This document shows, piece by piece, positions 53,962-63,116 of a DNA stretch of 64,000 bases (positions are counted from its first letter, which is position 1; each line of letters begins with the position of its first letter). The notes below the pieces were generated by a model that saw nothing but the letters and a program-made list of their open reading frames with translations, was not told the DNA's origin and searched no databases. Both the position numbers and the translations under genes were made by a program. The stretch is from Blastomonas sp. (GTDB lineage Bacteria; Pseudomonadota; Alphaproteobacteria; Sphingomonadales; Sphingomonadaceae). The stretch spans positions 1 through 64,000 of the forward strand of contig NZ_JAUCZC010000006.1 of the NCBI RefSeq assembly GCF_030373265.1, read 5' to 3'.

Positions 53962-54852
53962 ATGAAAGATGCGCCGCTCAGTCAACGGCTCATTGGCGCC
54001 TATGACGATCTGTCGCCGCAAATGAAGCTTGCTGCGCGGTTCATCCTCGATCGCCCGAGGGATGTCGCGTTGCTCTCGATGCGCGAACAGGCCCGGTTGG
54101 CGGGTGTTCGCCCGGCAACCATGACCCGGCTGGCGCAGCAGCTCGATCTGGAGGGCTATGACGCAATCCGCGCGCTGTATGCCGATGCCGTGCGCGATGG
54201 CGCGTTTGACTTTGCCCGCCAGGCCGACCGCAAGCTCGGCGACCAGAAAATGAAGGGCGACCAGGGTTTGGCCGCCGAAATGGCTGTGGTGCTTGCCAGC
54301 CAGGTCGCCCATCTTGCTCAACCCGACGGCCGCGAGGCGATCGCTGCGGCCGCCGAATGCGTTGCTTCCGGTCGCCGGATCTATTGCCTCGGCATGCGCT
54401 CGAGCTTCGCAGCCGCATGGCACTTCCATTATGTGCTGTCGCTGGTGCGCGAGGGTGTCATCCTGCTCGACGGAATGGCGGGCACCGGCATCGACAGCCT
54501 GCGCAACGCCGCCTCGGACGACGTGCTGCTGGCCGTCAGCATCAGCCCTTATACCCGCGCCACGGTGGAGGCTGTGGATTACGCATCATCGAGGGGCGTG
54601 CGCGTGATCGCGATTACCGACAGCGCCGTGTCGCCGATTGCCGATGCGGCGGAGCACTGCATTCACATCTCCACCGAAAGCCCCTCGTTCTTCCACGCCA
54701 TGGCGCCGGCCTTTGCCGCAGCCGAAATCCTGGCATCGGTCGTCGCCGGGCGTGGCGGCACCAATGCGCTGGCCACGCTCGAGCAGGCCGAAGCGCAGCT
54801 CAACACCCTCGAAGTCCATTTCGACCCGCGAAAGCGCAGAAAGAACATATGA
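53962..54852 (+). CDS. MurR/RpiR-family regulator
   Basis: A 296-residue regulator. N-terminal helix-turn-helix (FILDRPRDVALLSMREQARLAG... ATMTRLAQQLDLEGYD) and a C-terminal SIS domain (about residues 120-270; GRRIYCLGMRSS, VLLAVSISPYTRATVEAV). SIS domains bind phospho-sugars or, in some members, amino-acid derivatives. AAGGGG lies before ATG 53962. It probably controls the operon it sits in, including the aminotransferase whose start overlaps its stop (ATGA). Confidence 0.87.
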   Translation: MKDAPLSQRLIGAYDDLSPQMKLAARFILDRPRDVALLSMREQARLAGVRPATMTRLAQQLDLEGYDAIRALYADAVRDGAFDFARQADRKLGDQKMKGDQGLAAEMAVVLASQVAHLAQPDGREAIAAAAECVASGRRIYCLGMRSSFAAAWHFHYVLSLVREGVILLDGMAGTGIDSLRNAASDDVLLAVSISPYTRATVEAVDYASSRGVRVIAITDSAVSPIADAAEHCIHISTESPSFFHAMAPAFAAAEILASVVAGRGGTNALATLEQAEAQLNTLEVHFDPRKRRKNI

Positions 54853-56180
54853 CCCACATCCTTCACCGCTCCATTGCAGCCAGACTGCCTGTGGCCGTGG
54901 GCGGGACCGGCATCGAGGTAATCGATGCCGAAGGCCGTCGCTATATCGATGCCTCGGGGGGCGCAGCGGTGTCTTGTCTCGGCCACGGGCATGCTCGCGT
55001 CACGGAGGCGATGCACGATCAGATCGATCGGCTGGCATATGCCCACACCAGCTTTTTCACGACCGAAACAGCCGAGCGTCTCGCCCAGCGGCTGGCAGCG
55101 GATGCGCCGGGCAATCTCGACTACGTCTATCTGGTGTCCGGCGGTTCGGAAGCGGTCGAGGCAGCGCTCAAGATGGCGCGGCAGTATTTCGTCGAAAAGG
55201 GCGAGCCGCAGCGCCGCCACATCATCGCCCGGCATCAAAGCTATCACGGCAACACCTTGGGGGCGCTTGCCTCTGGCGGGAATGAATGGCGCCGGGAACA
55301 ATTTGAACCGTTGCTCATCGACACCCATCACATCGACCCGTGTTATGCTTATCGGCACCAGGCGACGGGAGAATCCGACGCCGACTATGCCCTGCGCGCC
55401 GCCAGCGCGCTGGAAGAGCGGATCCTTGCTTTGGGCGCCGAAAGCGTCATCGCCTTTGTCGCCGAAACGGTCGTCGGGGCAACCGCAGGGGCCGTGCCTC
55501 CGGTCGGTGATTACCTCAAGCATATCCGGTCGATCTGTGACCGCTATGGCGTGCTGCTGATCCTCGATGAGGTGATGTGCGGCATGGGGCGTACCGGCAC
55601 GCTGCACGCCTTTGAGCAGGAAGGCGTGGTCCCCGACATCCTGACCGTCGCCAAGGGGCTGGGCGGTGGATACCAGCCGGTGGGCGCGGTCCTGCTGGGA
55701 GGCCATATCTACGACGCGTTTCGCGACGGATCGGGCTTCTTCCAGCATGGACACACCTATATCGGGCATCCTGTCGCTGCAGCGGCTGCGCTGGCGGTGC
55801 AGGATACGATCGTCCAGGACGACTTGCTGGCCAATGTCGTCGCCATGGGTGACCGGCTCGCGGCAGGTCTGGTCCAGCGCTTTGGTCAGCACCAGCACGT
55901 TGGCGACATCCGCGGTCGGGGCTTGTTCCGCGCGATCGAACTGGTGGCCGATCGCGATTCGAAGGCGCCGTTTGCACCTGACAGAAAGCTGCATGCCGCG
56001 ATCAAGCAAGCCGCGATGGCCCGCGGGCTGATGGTCTATCCCATGGGCGGGACCATCGATGGCCGACGCGGCGACCATGTGTTGCTGGCCCCCCCCTTCA
56101 TCGTCACACCCGATCAGATCGACACGATCGTCGAACGACTGGGAGAGTCCGTCGACGCCGCGATCGCAGGCGCCTTGTGA
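54849..56180 (+). CDS. Class III PLP aminotransferase
   Basis: A 443-residue fold-type I aminotransferase of class III (omega-amino acid type): IDASGGAAVSCLGHGH, VSGGSEAVEAALKMARQY, LILDEVMCGMGRTGTLHAFE (Asp that contacts PLP) and DILTVAKGLGGGYQPVGAVL (PLP Lys). Such enzymes transaminate gamma-aminobutyrate, ornithine, putrescine, beta-alanine or diamines. With the neighbouring gamma-glutamyltransferase, a gamma-glutamyl-amine or GABA-type route is a reasonable inference. ATGA overlap with the RpiR stop; the stop overlaps the next GTG. Confidence 0.88.
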   Translation: MTHILHRSIAARLPVAVGGTGIEVIDAEGRRYIDASGGAAVSCLGHGHARVTEAMHDQIDRLAYAHTSFFTTETAERLAQRLAADAPGNLDYVYLVSGGSEAVEAALKMARQYFVEKGEPQRRHIIARHQSYHGNTLGALASGGNEWRREQFEPLLIDTHHIDPCYAYRHQATGESDADYALRAASALEERILALGAESVIAFVAETVVGATAGAVPPVGDYLKHIRSICDRYGVLLILDEVMCGMGRTGTLHAFEQEGVVPDILTVAKGLGGGYQPVGAVLLGGHIYDAFRDGSGFFQHGHTYIGHPVAAAAALAVQDTIVQDDLLANVVAMGDRLAAGLVQRFGQHQHVGDIRGRGLFRAIELVADRDSKAPFAPDRKLHAAIKQAAMARGLMVYPMGGTIDGRRGDHVLLAPPFIVTPDQIDTIVERLGESVDAAIAGAL

Positions 56181-57763
56181 TTGTAATGACTCGCCGCGCG
56201 ATGGTCGCGGGGAGTGGCGCGCTTGTCGCGGCCTGCGCACCGGCAAGACGGCCTTCGCTCAAGACCGGCACGGGGTTCGCAGTGTCGACCAACCACCCGC
56301 TGGCCACGCGCGCGGCCGAGGAAATGAAACTGGCCGGTGGCGGTGCCTATGACATGATGATCGCGGCGCTGGCGATGTCCTGGGTGGTTGATCCTGCCAA
56401 TTCGAGCCCGTTCGGACGCATCCAGGGCGTGAATGCCGCGAGCAGCCGGATCGATACCATCCATGCAGCGACGATGCTGCGCGACGTGCCAGCTTCCACG
56501 GTGCCGGTTCCAGGATGCATCGCCGCGATCGATCTGTGCCACAGCCAGCAACGGTTGAGCCTGCCCCTGGCCCAGGTGCTGGCCCCAGCTGTCGCCACCG
56601 CCCGGCAGGGCCACCGGGTTGGCGACACGCTCAAAGCCATATTGGCAACCACCGCCGATGCATTGGATGCCGGGCTGCGCAGCATTTATCTCGACGACCG
56701 CGGCCGTCCGCTCGATATCGTGCGCAACCCGCAAATGGCCGATCTCATTGAAATGTTCGGCGACTCACCAGACGCCTCTGCGTTCTGGACGCGCCTGAAC
56801 GCGGCGCATTCCATCCCCTGGTCACACACGGAGCTGATCGCCAACCAAGCGCGATTTGGTCAGCCTCTGACCCATCTGGTGGCCGGGCTTGGCCAGCTGC
56901 ATAGCACCGCGATCATCGAGACATGGGGGCCATGGACGATGCTTGGCGTCGCCATTCTGGCCCGGCTCAACGAGGCCGGCCTGCTCAGGCACCCGGCTCA
57001 GGCCGCCGAAGCCTATGCGGTTTCAACCATCCTGCTGCTCGAACGCGTGCCGTTTCATGTCGGCACGCTGGAACCCAAGGCGGACGCCCCGAACGCTGAC
57101 ATCGATCTGGATCGCGAGGCACAGGCCATTGCCCGCCAAACGATCGCGCTGGTCGAGGGGACGCGTGCCGATCTGTGGAGGACGCTCGATGCGACCTATT
57201 TCGGTACCGAGGCGAGCCATACGGATGATCGCAACACGACGCATTTCTCGGTTGCGGAGGGTGCCGGCATGCTCGCCTGGACAACGTCTGTCGGCCCGTG
57301 GTTCGGATCACGGCGAAGCGTTGCTGGCGCCGCTCTGGGCTATAGCTATGCGATGCGATCGGGACGGCGCTATCGCGGCCAGACGCACGATGGGACTGAA
57401 CTTGCGCCGATAATCATCACCCGGGCGGAGACGCCTTCGCTGGCGATCGGCGCGGCAGGCAGCGAGCGGATATTGGGCGCGTTGACCTGGGTTCTTGCGC
57501 AGGCGATCCGTTCCGGCGGCCATGCGGACTACGAGACGCTGATGCGGCTGCCGCGGCTCTTCCCCAAGGACGGCGCGCTGCGGATGCATCTGGACATGCC
57601 GGCAGACGTCCGGGACCACCTTGCTGCGCGCGGTTTTGCGATACAGCTGACCGATTATGACGTGAAGCAGCATCTTGGAATTATCAATTTCGTCGCGCGC
57701 AGCCAGGCAGGCGATTATTACGCCGGAGCCGATCCCTCGTCGAGAGGCTCGGCTTTACCCTGA
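56177..57763 (+). CDS. Divergent gamma-glutamyltransferase
   Basis: A 528-residue Ntn-hydrolase of the gamma-glutamyltransferase family. The self-cleavage/nucleophile motif is NTTHFSV (Thr354), where the enzyme would split into two chains, and the N-terminus VSTNHPLATRAAEEMKLAGG follows the family. The usual glycine-rich stretch after VVDP is replaced by ANSSPFGRIQGV, and the canonical substrate Arg region is not recognisable, so substrate may differ. The N-terminus has twin Arg (MTRRAMVAGSG) and a lipobox-like LVAAC, suggesting export and lipid anchoring in the periplasm. GTG 56177 overlaps the previous stop; ATG 56186 is an alternative. Confidence 0.8.
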   Translation: MIVMTRRAMVAGSGALVAACAPARRPSLKTGTGFAVSTNHPLATRAAEEMKLAGGGAYDMMIAALAMSWVVDPANSSPFGRIQGVNAASSRIDTIHAATMLRDVPASTVPVPGCIAAIDLCHSQQRLSLPLAQVLAPAVATARQGHRVGDTLKAILATTADALDAGLRSIYLDDRGRPLDIVRNPQMADLIEMFGDSPDASAFWTRLNAAHSIPWSHTELIANQARFGQPLTHLVAGLGQLHSTAIIETWGPWTMLGVAILARLNEAGLLRHPAQAAEAYAVSTILLLERVPFHVGTLEPKADAPNADIDLDREAQAIARQTIALVEGTRADLWRTLDATYFGTEASHTDDRNTTHFSVAEGAGMLAWTTSVGPWFGSRRSVAGAALGYSYAMRSGRRYRGQTHDGTELAPIIITRAETPSLAIGAAGSERILGALTWVLAQAIRSGGHADYETLMRLPRLFPKDGALRMHLDMPADVRDHLAARGFAIQLTDYDVKQHLGIINFVARSQAGDYYAGADPSSRGSALP

Positions 57764-58109
57764 GGGGCCCGTCGCGGCCCTGCTCACCTGGAACGCCCCT
57801 CGCCTGCGCACCCGATGCCGCCGCGTTGATGGTGCGGCGCGGCACGGTCGGCGGCCCTTCGACAATCCCGCGTTCGCGGTATGCGCGGCACCGCGCCTTT
57901 GGCCAAGATGATGGCTAGCCGGGGGGCCGATACGGTCATGGCAGGCCGCTGACCCTCCGAACACGAGATCCATGGCTTCTTTTGCGACTCGGGGAGCCAT
58001 GGGGTGCAAGCAGACGGTGATGGTCACCCGCGATTGATACAACGTCTGCTTGCACCATCGTTCCGGTCGTAACGCGGCTCGCTGCTGTCCGCCAGACGCC
58101 AGGGCGGCT
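57764..58109. other. Convergent intergenic region with two stem-loops
   Basis: About 350 bases between the gamma-glutamyltransferase and histidine kinase genes, which converge. No coding sequence is supported. Two perfect inverted repeats, at 57970-58002 and 58003-58056, stand directly side by side. Confidence 0.55.
57970..58056. repeat. Two adjacent perfect inverted repeats
   Basis: First hairpin: CCATGGCT (57970-57977) with AGCCATGG (57995-58002). Second: GGTGCAAGCAGACG (58003-58016) with CGTCTGCTTGCACC (58043-58056), perfect 14-base arms around 26 bases. The two hairpins abut at 58002/58003. They lie between converging genes, so they may act as a REP-like 3'-end stabiliser or bidirectional terminator. 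No copy is seen elsewhere in the window. Confidence 0.6.
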
Positions 58110-59945
58110 TCAGGCCGCAGGAATGCGCAGCACGACCCGCGTCCCCTTGCCCCCCGTTTCGATCGCCAGCGTCCCGCCGATCGCCCGGGCGCGCGTTTCC
58201 ATGTTCGAAAGGCCCCGCCCCCGTTTCCACAAGACAGGGCCGGGCCGGCCGTCATCGGCAATGACGATCTCGACCCCGCCGGTGGCGAGAGGCGATATGG
58301 CCAAGGTCACCACCTGCCCGCCCGAATGGCGCACCGCATTGTTGATCGCTTCCTGCATCACGCGGTAAACTGCAAGAATGGTGCCCGGGGCCAACATGAT
58401 CGACTGGCCGTCGAGCGCGTTCGACCACGCCAGGCGCATGCCCGCGGCGCGCAGCTTGGTCTCCGCGCGCTCGCGAAACTGGCCCAGCGCGATGTCCATC
58501 GTGTCGCCGACCGAATCCAGGCTGTCGATCAGCAGCCGCAGGTCGTCGATCGCCTGCTCCACGGTGCGGGTGATCATCTGCCTGGGGCTGGTCTCGTCGC
58601 GCGAGAGCATCAGCACCGACAGCAGCTGCCCGCCCATGCCGTCATGCATGTCGCGCATGATCCGGCTGCGCTCGCCCTGCACTGCGGCCTCGGCTTCGCG
58701 CTGGCGCAGCAGTTCGGCGGTGGCTTCCAGCTCCGCCTGCTTGGCGGCGATGCGGGCATCGAGCAGAGCATTGGCGTCCTCCAGACGCCGCGAGAGCATC
58801 CGCCCCCGGCGCACGATCCCCAGCAGCAGCAGAACAGCCAGCGCAAGCACGCCCAGCGGCGCGATGTTGAGGTTCAGCGGATTGACCTGGATGCTGTCGA
58901 TAAGGTCGGCCAGGCTGATTGACGGCACAAGCAGCACCACGGCAGCATCGGCTGCCCATGCTTGAAGGTCAGTCCTGAGACCGCGAAGGATGCTGGCCAC
59001 AATGGCGATGTTGGCAAGCGATACCATGCCGATTTCGAGCATGTTGCGCATCAGCGCGGGCATGCCGTCGGTGGTAAAGGCCGCGGCCGCGATGAGGACG
59101 AAGAACACCGGTGCGAGCGCGATCAACACCCGGTCGTGCCGCGGACCGCCGGGAAACCAGCGATCCGCCAGCGCGACCAGCCCCGCGAAGGTCGCAAGCA
59201 GGGTCATCTGCCCGGCGGCGCCGTAGACCGCCTCGCTCGACGGAGTCAGGATGTCGACCTGCCACAATCCGCCCAGCGCCATGCCGGTGAACGCCAGCGC
59301 GGCGGCATAGGCCTGCTGGCGATAGGCGGAATTGCCCGCTGCCAGCAGGCACGAGCCGGCGCCAAAAAGCCCCAGCACCATAAGGCCGAGAGCGGGCAAC
59401 AGCGATTGCAGCCGCCACTGGCGGATGGCCACGTCGATGGCGCCCGGCGGAGCGGCGATCAGCGCGGCAAGATAGGCGCGGCAGCATTCGCGGCGGACAT
59501 CGAGCGCGATGCTGTTGCGCCCCGCGCGCAGAAACCCTGCAGGTACCACCCATTTGCCGCCGAGCCGTCCCCCGCGCCACGCCGGCGTATCCGACAGGGG
59601 AATGATCTCGCCGTTGACCGCGAGCCTTGCCCAGCGATTGTAGCGCGGCGCGAACACCACCAGCCCGGCTTCGGGTCGATCGAGCACGACCGTTCCGACG
59701 AAACGCGCTGCGCGCCCCTCGCCGAGATAGTAATTGGGACGCCCCGCAGCCTCGCGCGGCCGGCCGTCCGCGCCCATCAGAACAACATCGGTTACACGGT
59801 GCCGTTCGAACACCGGGTCAACCACATGTGGCCGCACCAGCAGCGCGACACCCCAGAAGACAGCCTGAACCGCAACGATCCAGATGATGAGACGAACCGT
59901 GCCCGCGCGCGCGAATCCATTCGGCTGCACCACAGGACGAGTCAT
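58110..59945 (-). CDS. NarL-type sensor histidine kinase
   Basis: A 611-residue membrane kinase. One N-terminal helix (about residues 17-37), an extracytoplasmic beta-rich domain to about 185, then six to seven hydrophobic helices (185-385), a short coiled coil, and the HisKA_3 domain with [18 protein letters not shown] (phospho-His). The ATPase domain has NAVRHSGG and [18 protein letters not shown]. The sensor layout resembles 7TMR-DISM kinases, but the ligand is unknown. The start overlaps the response-regulator stop (ATGA). Confidence 0.85.
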   Translation of the reverse strand: MTRPVVQPNGFARAGTVRLIIWIVAVQAVFWGVALLVRPHVVDPVFERHRVTDVVLMGADGRPREAAGRPNYYLGEGRAARFVGTVVLDRPEAGLVVFAPRYNRWARLAVNGEIIPLSDTPAWRGGRLGGKWVVPAGFLRAGRNSIALDVRRECCRAYLAALIAAPPGAIDVAIRQWRLQSLLPALGLMVLGLFGAGSCLLAAGNSAYRQQAYAAALAFTGMALGGLWQVDILTPSSEAVYGAAGQMTLLATFAGLVALADRWFPGGPRHDRVLIALAPVFFVLIAAAAFTTDGMPALMRNMLEIGMVSLANIAIVASILRGLRTDLQAWAADAAVVLLVPSISLADLIDSIQVNPLNLNIAPLGVLALAVLLLLGIVRRGRMLSRRLEDANALLDARIAAKQAELEATAELLRQREAEAAVQGERSRIMRDMHDGMGGQLLSVLMLSRDETSPRQMITRTVEQAIDDLRLLIDSLDSVGDTMDIALGQFRERAETKLRAAGMRLAWSNALDGQSIMLAPGTILAVYRVMQEAINNAVRHSGGQVVTLAISPLATGGVEIVIADDGRPGPVLWKRGRGLSNMETRARAIGGTLAIETGGKGTRVVLRIPAA

Positions 59946-60688
59946 CGCCCTTCCATCTTGATGAGGCCGCTGTGGATCGCCTCGAACACCGCCTCGGAGC
60001 GCGAGTTGACTGCCATCTTCTGATAAATCGCCTTCACGTGCGAGACGATGGTATGGGGCGAGACGCCCAGGATCTCTGCAGCTTCGCGCTGGGTAAACCC
60101 GCGCGCCAGCGTTTCCAGCGTTTCGCGTTCGCGCGCGGTCAGGCCGTAATCCTCTGGCGTGATGCCGGATGGCGGCGGCTCGGCCACGGCGCTCGGCCTA
60201 GGGGGCTCGCGGAAGGCACGCAGCAGCTGCGCCGCGGCCTTGGGGCTGATCGGCACGCCGCCGTCGCGCGCGGCGCGGATGGCAGAGGCAAGCTCGGCAG
60301 GGCCGCTGTCCTTGAGGATGAACCCGTCCGCGCCGACCGCAAGCGCGTCGCTCACGGTCTTGCGGTCGCCGAACACGGTGAACACCAGCACCTTGGCCGC
60401 CGCCTCGCTGTGGTGGATCGCCGCGATCAGCTCGAGCCCCGAGCCATCGGGCAGGCCAAGATCGACCAGCACGATATCCACCCCGGCCGCCGCGCCGCGC
60501 AGCGCCGCCTTCGCGGCGGACAGACAGTCGGCCTCGCCCACCACCAGCATGTCGGGCTCGCGCCTGATCCGGTCGATCAGGCTTGCACGCAGGATGGCAT
60601 CGTCCTCGACGATGAAGATACGGCACGCCTCCCCGGCGCGCGAGGATGACGACGGGTCCGCCGGTCCGGTGTGTGTGCTGTCATCCAT
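59942..60688 (-). CDS. NarL/FixJ-type response regulator
   Basis: A 248-residue regulator. Receiver: [11 protein letters not shown], phosphoacceptor Asp in [12 protein letters not shown], Thr in VFTVFG and Lys in FILKDSG. C-terminal LuxR helix-turn-helix: [20 protein letters not shown] then [22 protein letters not shown] 60688 gives a 27-residue leader before the receiver; the frame is open further upstream but without a clear start. It is coupled to its kinase by ATGA. Targets are not visible. Confidence 0.88.
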   Translation of the reverse strand: MDDSTHTGPADPSSSSRAGEACRIFIVEDDAILRASLIDRIRREPDMLVVGEADCLSAAKAALRGAAAGVDIVLVDLGLPDGSGLELIAAIHHSEAAAKVLVFTVFGDRKTVSDALAVGADGFILKDSGPAELASAIRAARDGGVPISPKAAAQLLRAFREPPRPSAVAEPPPSGITPEDYGLTARERETLETLARGFTQREAAEILGVSPHTIVSHVKAIYQKMAVNSRSEAVFEAIHSGLIKMEGR

Positions 60689-60701
60689 AGCGGCAACCTT
60701 C

Positions 60702-60968
60702 TTAACGAGCCTGCATGGCGCTTCCAATCTTGGATTGCATGGGAGGCAGACAGCCGCACCCGTGCGCCTTCGCGGCCATCTGCGTTGGGTGCAAACGGGG
60801 ACCTTGCGGCCCGTCCATGCCGGCCGGAACTTCCCAGGCGTTGCGGATCGCCCGGTCGCTGCCCGAGGTGTGAATCGGGCTGCTGGCGAGCAGTGCCGCG
60901 GGCCCTGCAATCACCATCATGCAGGCGGCAATGCCTCCGGCAGCATGGGAATCGCAGCGATCGGTCAT
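60702..60968 (-). CDS. Small hypothetical membrane or secreted protein
   Basis: An 88-residue frame that ends 13 bases before the response-regulator start. It has a hydrophobic segment at about residues 10-28 ([19 protein letters not shown]) and a C-terminal half with CGC and several Met. AGGA lies about nine bases before ATG 60968. No family is recognised. It could be a real small exported protein in the kinase operon, or just an open frame in GC-rich DNA. Confidence 0.4.
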   Translation of the reverse strand: MTDRCDSHAAGGIAACMMVIAGPAALLASSPIHTSGSDRAIRNAWEVPAGMDGPQGPRLHPTQMAAKAHGCGCLPPMQSKIGSAMQAR

Positions 60969-61156
60969 GGGTCATGTTCCTGTGTCGGCGCCGCGCCGGT
61001 CTCTCGTACGAGGATGTTAGCGGCCTGCGCGCGCGCCTGCCTCCCGCGTTTGCGGGATGCGCTCGGCGGCGCGCTGGGCGTGGTTGCACAGCGCGAAGGC
61101 ACGCCCGGCGGCTGCCCGTGATGGGCACGCCGATCGGGGAGCGCCGGCGCGTCCGT

Positions 61157-63046
61157 TCAGCCGTATTTCAGGGCCCCTGCCCGTTCCCGCGCCAGCAGCC
61201 CGGCAAAGGCGCGCGCGTCGACCGGGCGGCCCCAGTAATAGCCCTGGCCAGCATCGAAGCCGATCTTGCGAACGATATCGGCCACGACCTCGTCCTCGAT
61301 GCCCTCGACGACCGAGCGGATTCCCAGGCCCTTGGTCATGTGCTGCATCGCCTTGAGCACTTCGATGCGCGGATCACCCGGGTGCAGCCCCAGCACGAAG
61401 CTGCGATCGATCTTCAGGGTCTGGACATCGATCTCGAGCACGCTGTTCAGGCTCGCAAAACCGGTGCCGAAATCATCGAGCGAAATCGCAACCGACATGT
61501 CCGACAACTGCTTCAAGACCTTGAGGTTGAGCGATCCGTCCTGCAGCGTGATGTTCTCGGTCACCTCGATCTCGAGACAGCGCACCGGCAGCTTGCAGCG
61601 GTGCAGCGCGTTGTGCACCTCGAGCACGAAATCAAAGGTCGCCACCTGGAGCGGAAACGCGTTTACCGCGACGACAAGATCGAGCGAGAAGCGCCGGTTC
61701 CATTCCGCAACCTGCCTGCAGGCCGTATCGAGGACCCAGCGCCCGACCTTGCGGGACTGATCCAGGCCGCACAGCACATCGATGAAATCGGCCGGCATCA
61801 GCAGCCCGCGGGTCGGGTGCTGCCACCGCAGCAGCGCCTCGACCTTGATGATCGCACCGCTGTGCAGGTCGACAATCGGCTGGTATGTCAGGACAAAATC
61901 CTTGTCGGGCCTGGCCGCCAGCAGATCCTGCGCGGTTTCGTGCCGCTGAAGCGCCAGCTTGCGCAGGTCCGGGCTGTAGGCGCAGGTTTTTCCCTTCTCG
62001 ATCTTCGAGGTGAGCACCGCAAGGTCGGCATTGGCGGCCAGCACGTCTGCGGTGGTGCCATCGCGCGGCGCTACCGTCAGCCCTGCGCTCATGTCGATCC
62101 GCGTGTTCTGGTCGCCCAGAATGAACGGTTCGATCAGCGCCTGCCGCATGTGTTCGATCACCTTGTGCATCGCGCGTTCGGCGTTCCGGTCGTTGAGCAC
62201 AACCGCAAACTCATCCCCCCCGATCCGGTAGATGTCGACGCCGTCGGTCCTGACCACGGCCCAGCGCTGGACGATCTGGCTCAACAGCCGGTCGCCTTCG
62301 GTATGCCCGTATTTCTCGTTGACGCTCTTGAAGCGGGCGAGGTCGATCATCGCGACACTGGTCTGGGTCTGCTGCTGTTCGCCGCACTCCAGCGCCGACT
62401 TGATGGCAAGATGGAAGGCCCGCCGATTGGGTGCGCCGGTCAGATCGTCGTGCATCACCAGATGGCGCAACTGCGTCACCGCCTCTTCAAGCTCGGTCTT
62501 GGTGCGGACGATTTCGCGGTTGGCCGCGGCGCGCGCCAGGATCGATCCCACCGCCCCTGCCACCGCAATCAGGATGCGCAGCACTTCGGACGAAAACGGG
62601 CTTGCGATCTTGACCTGATCAAACCCGACAAACCCCATGATGGCGCCGTCCCACTGGACCGGAACCAGCAGGATGCCGACGATGCCCTGCATGGCGAGCA
62701 GCTCGCGCAGATCGGGGTCCAGATCGAGCGCATCGATGGAGGGCACATGCAGCGGCTCTCCGCGCTCGAATCCCTCCCGCCAGGGAGCGATGATGTCCAT
62801 CGTCATGTTCTGCAGAACATCGATCATCGGGGCCACGCCCTGGCTGCACCACTCATGGGTGTTGTCGAGCAGGTCGCAGGCCTTGCGCTGAAACACATAG
62901 GCGCGATCGACGCCGCTCAGATTGCCCATTCCTGACAATATCTTGTCGATCGCCGAGTCCGCATCGCACACATGCGCCGAAATGGCGTCGGCGAGAATTT
63001 CGACGACGTGAGCCTGCTGCGCAAAACTGTTGGGTGTCACGGCCAT
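61157..63046 (-). CDS. GAF-GGDEF-EAL cyclic-di-GMP protein
   Basis: A protein of about 629 residues: GAF sensor (about 20-175), GGDEF domain with intact IGGDEFAVV (about 275-283) and EAL domain with KVEALLRW, EVTEN, DDFGTG, KIDRSF and VVEGIED. The EAL residues look complete, so c-di-GMP phosphodiesterase activity is likely. In the GGDEF domain the metal-binding region reads IDLARFKSVNEKYGH, where two usual acidic positions differ, so cyclase activity may be reduced. ATG 63046 is used; GTG 63040 has better spacing to AGGAG. No membrane helix; it is a soluble protein. Confidence 0.87.
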   Translation of the reverse strand: MAVTPNSFAQQAHVVEILADAISAHVCDADSAIDKILSGMGNLSGVDRAYVFQRKACDLLDNTHEWCSQGVAPMIDVLQNMTMDIIAPWREGFERGEPLHVPSIDALDLDPDLRELLAMQGIVGILLVPVQWDGAIMGFVGFDQVKIASPFSSEVLRILIAVAGAVGSILARAAANREIVRTKTELEEAVTQLRHLVMHDDLTGAPNRRAFHLAIKSALECGEQQQTQTSVAMIDLARFKSVNEKYGHTEGDRLLSQIVQRWAVVRTDGVDIYRIGGDEFAVVLNDRNAERAMHKVIEHMRQALIEPFILGDQNTRIDMSAGLTVAPRDGTTADVLAANADLAVLTSKIEKGKTCAYSPDLRKLALQRHETAQDLLAARPDKDFVLTYQPIVDLHSGAIIKVEALLRWQHPTRGLLMPADFIDVLCGLDQSRKVGRWVLDTACRQVAEWNRRFSLDLVVAVNAFPLQVATFDFVLEVHNALHRCKLPVRCLEIEVTENITLQDGSLNLKVLKQLSDMSVAISLDDFGTGFASLNSVLEIDVQTLKIDRSFVLGLHPGDPRIEVLKAMQHMTKGLGIRSVVEGIEDEVVADIVRKIGFDAGQGYYWGRPVDARAFAGLLARERAGALKYG

Positions 63047-63116
63047 CTCCTGCAACCGTGCCAGTCCTTAACGGCATCCGTCTAAGGTTTGGTTAAGCCG
63101 CCACAGGCCAGATCCG

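Noticed and set aside
57763..57781. AGGGGCC / GGCCCT hairpin after the gamma-glutamyltransferase stop
   Set aside because: Imperfect, with a bulge and no T-run; weaker than the hairpins further right.
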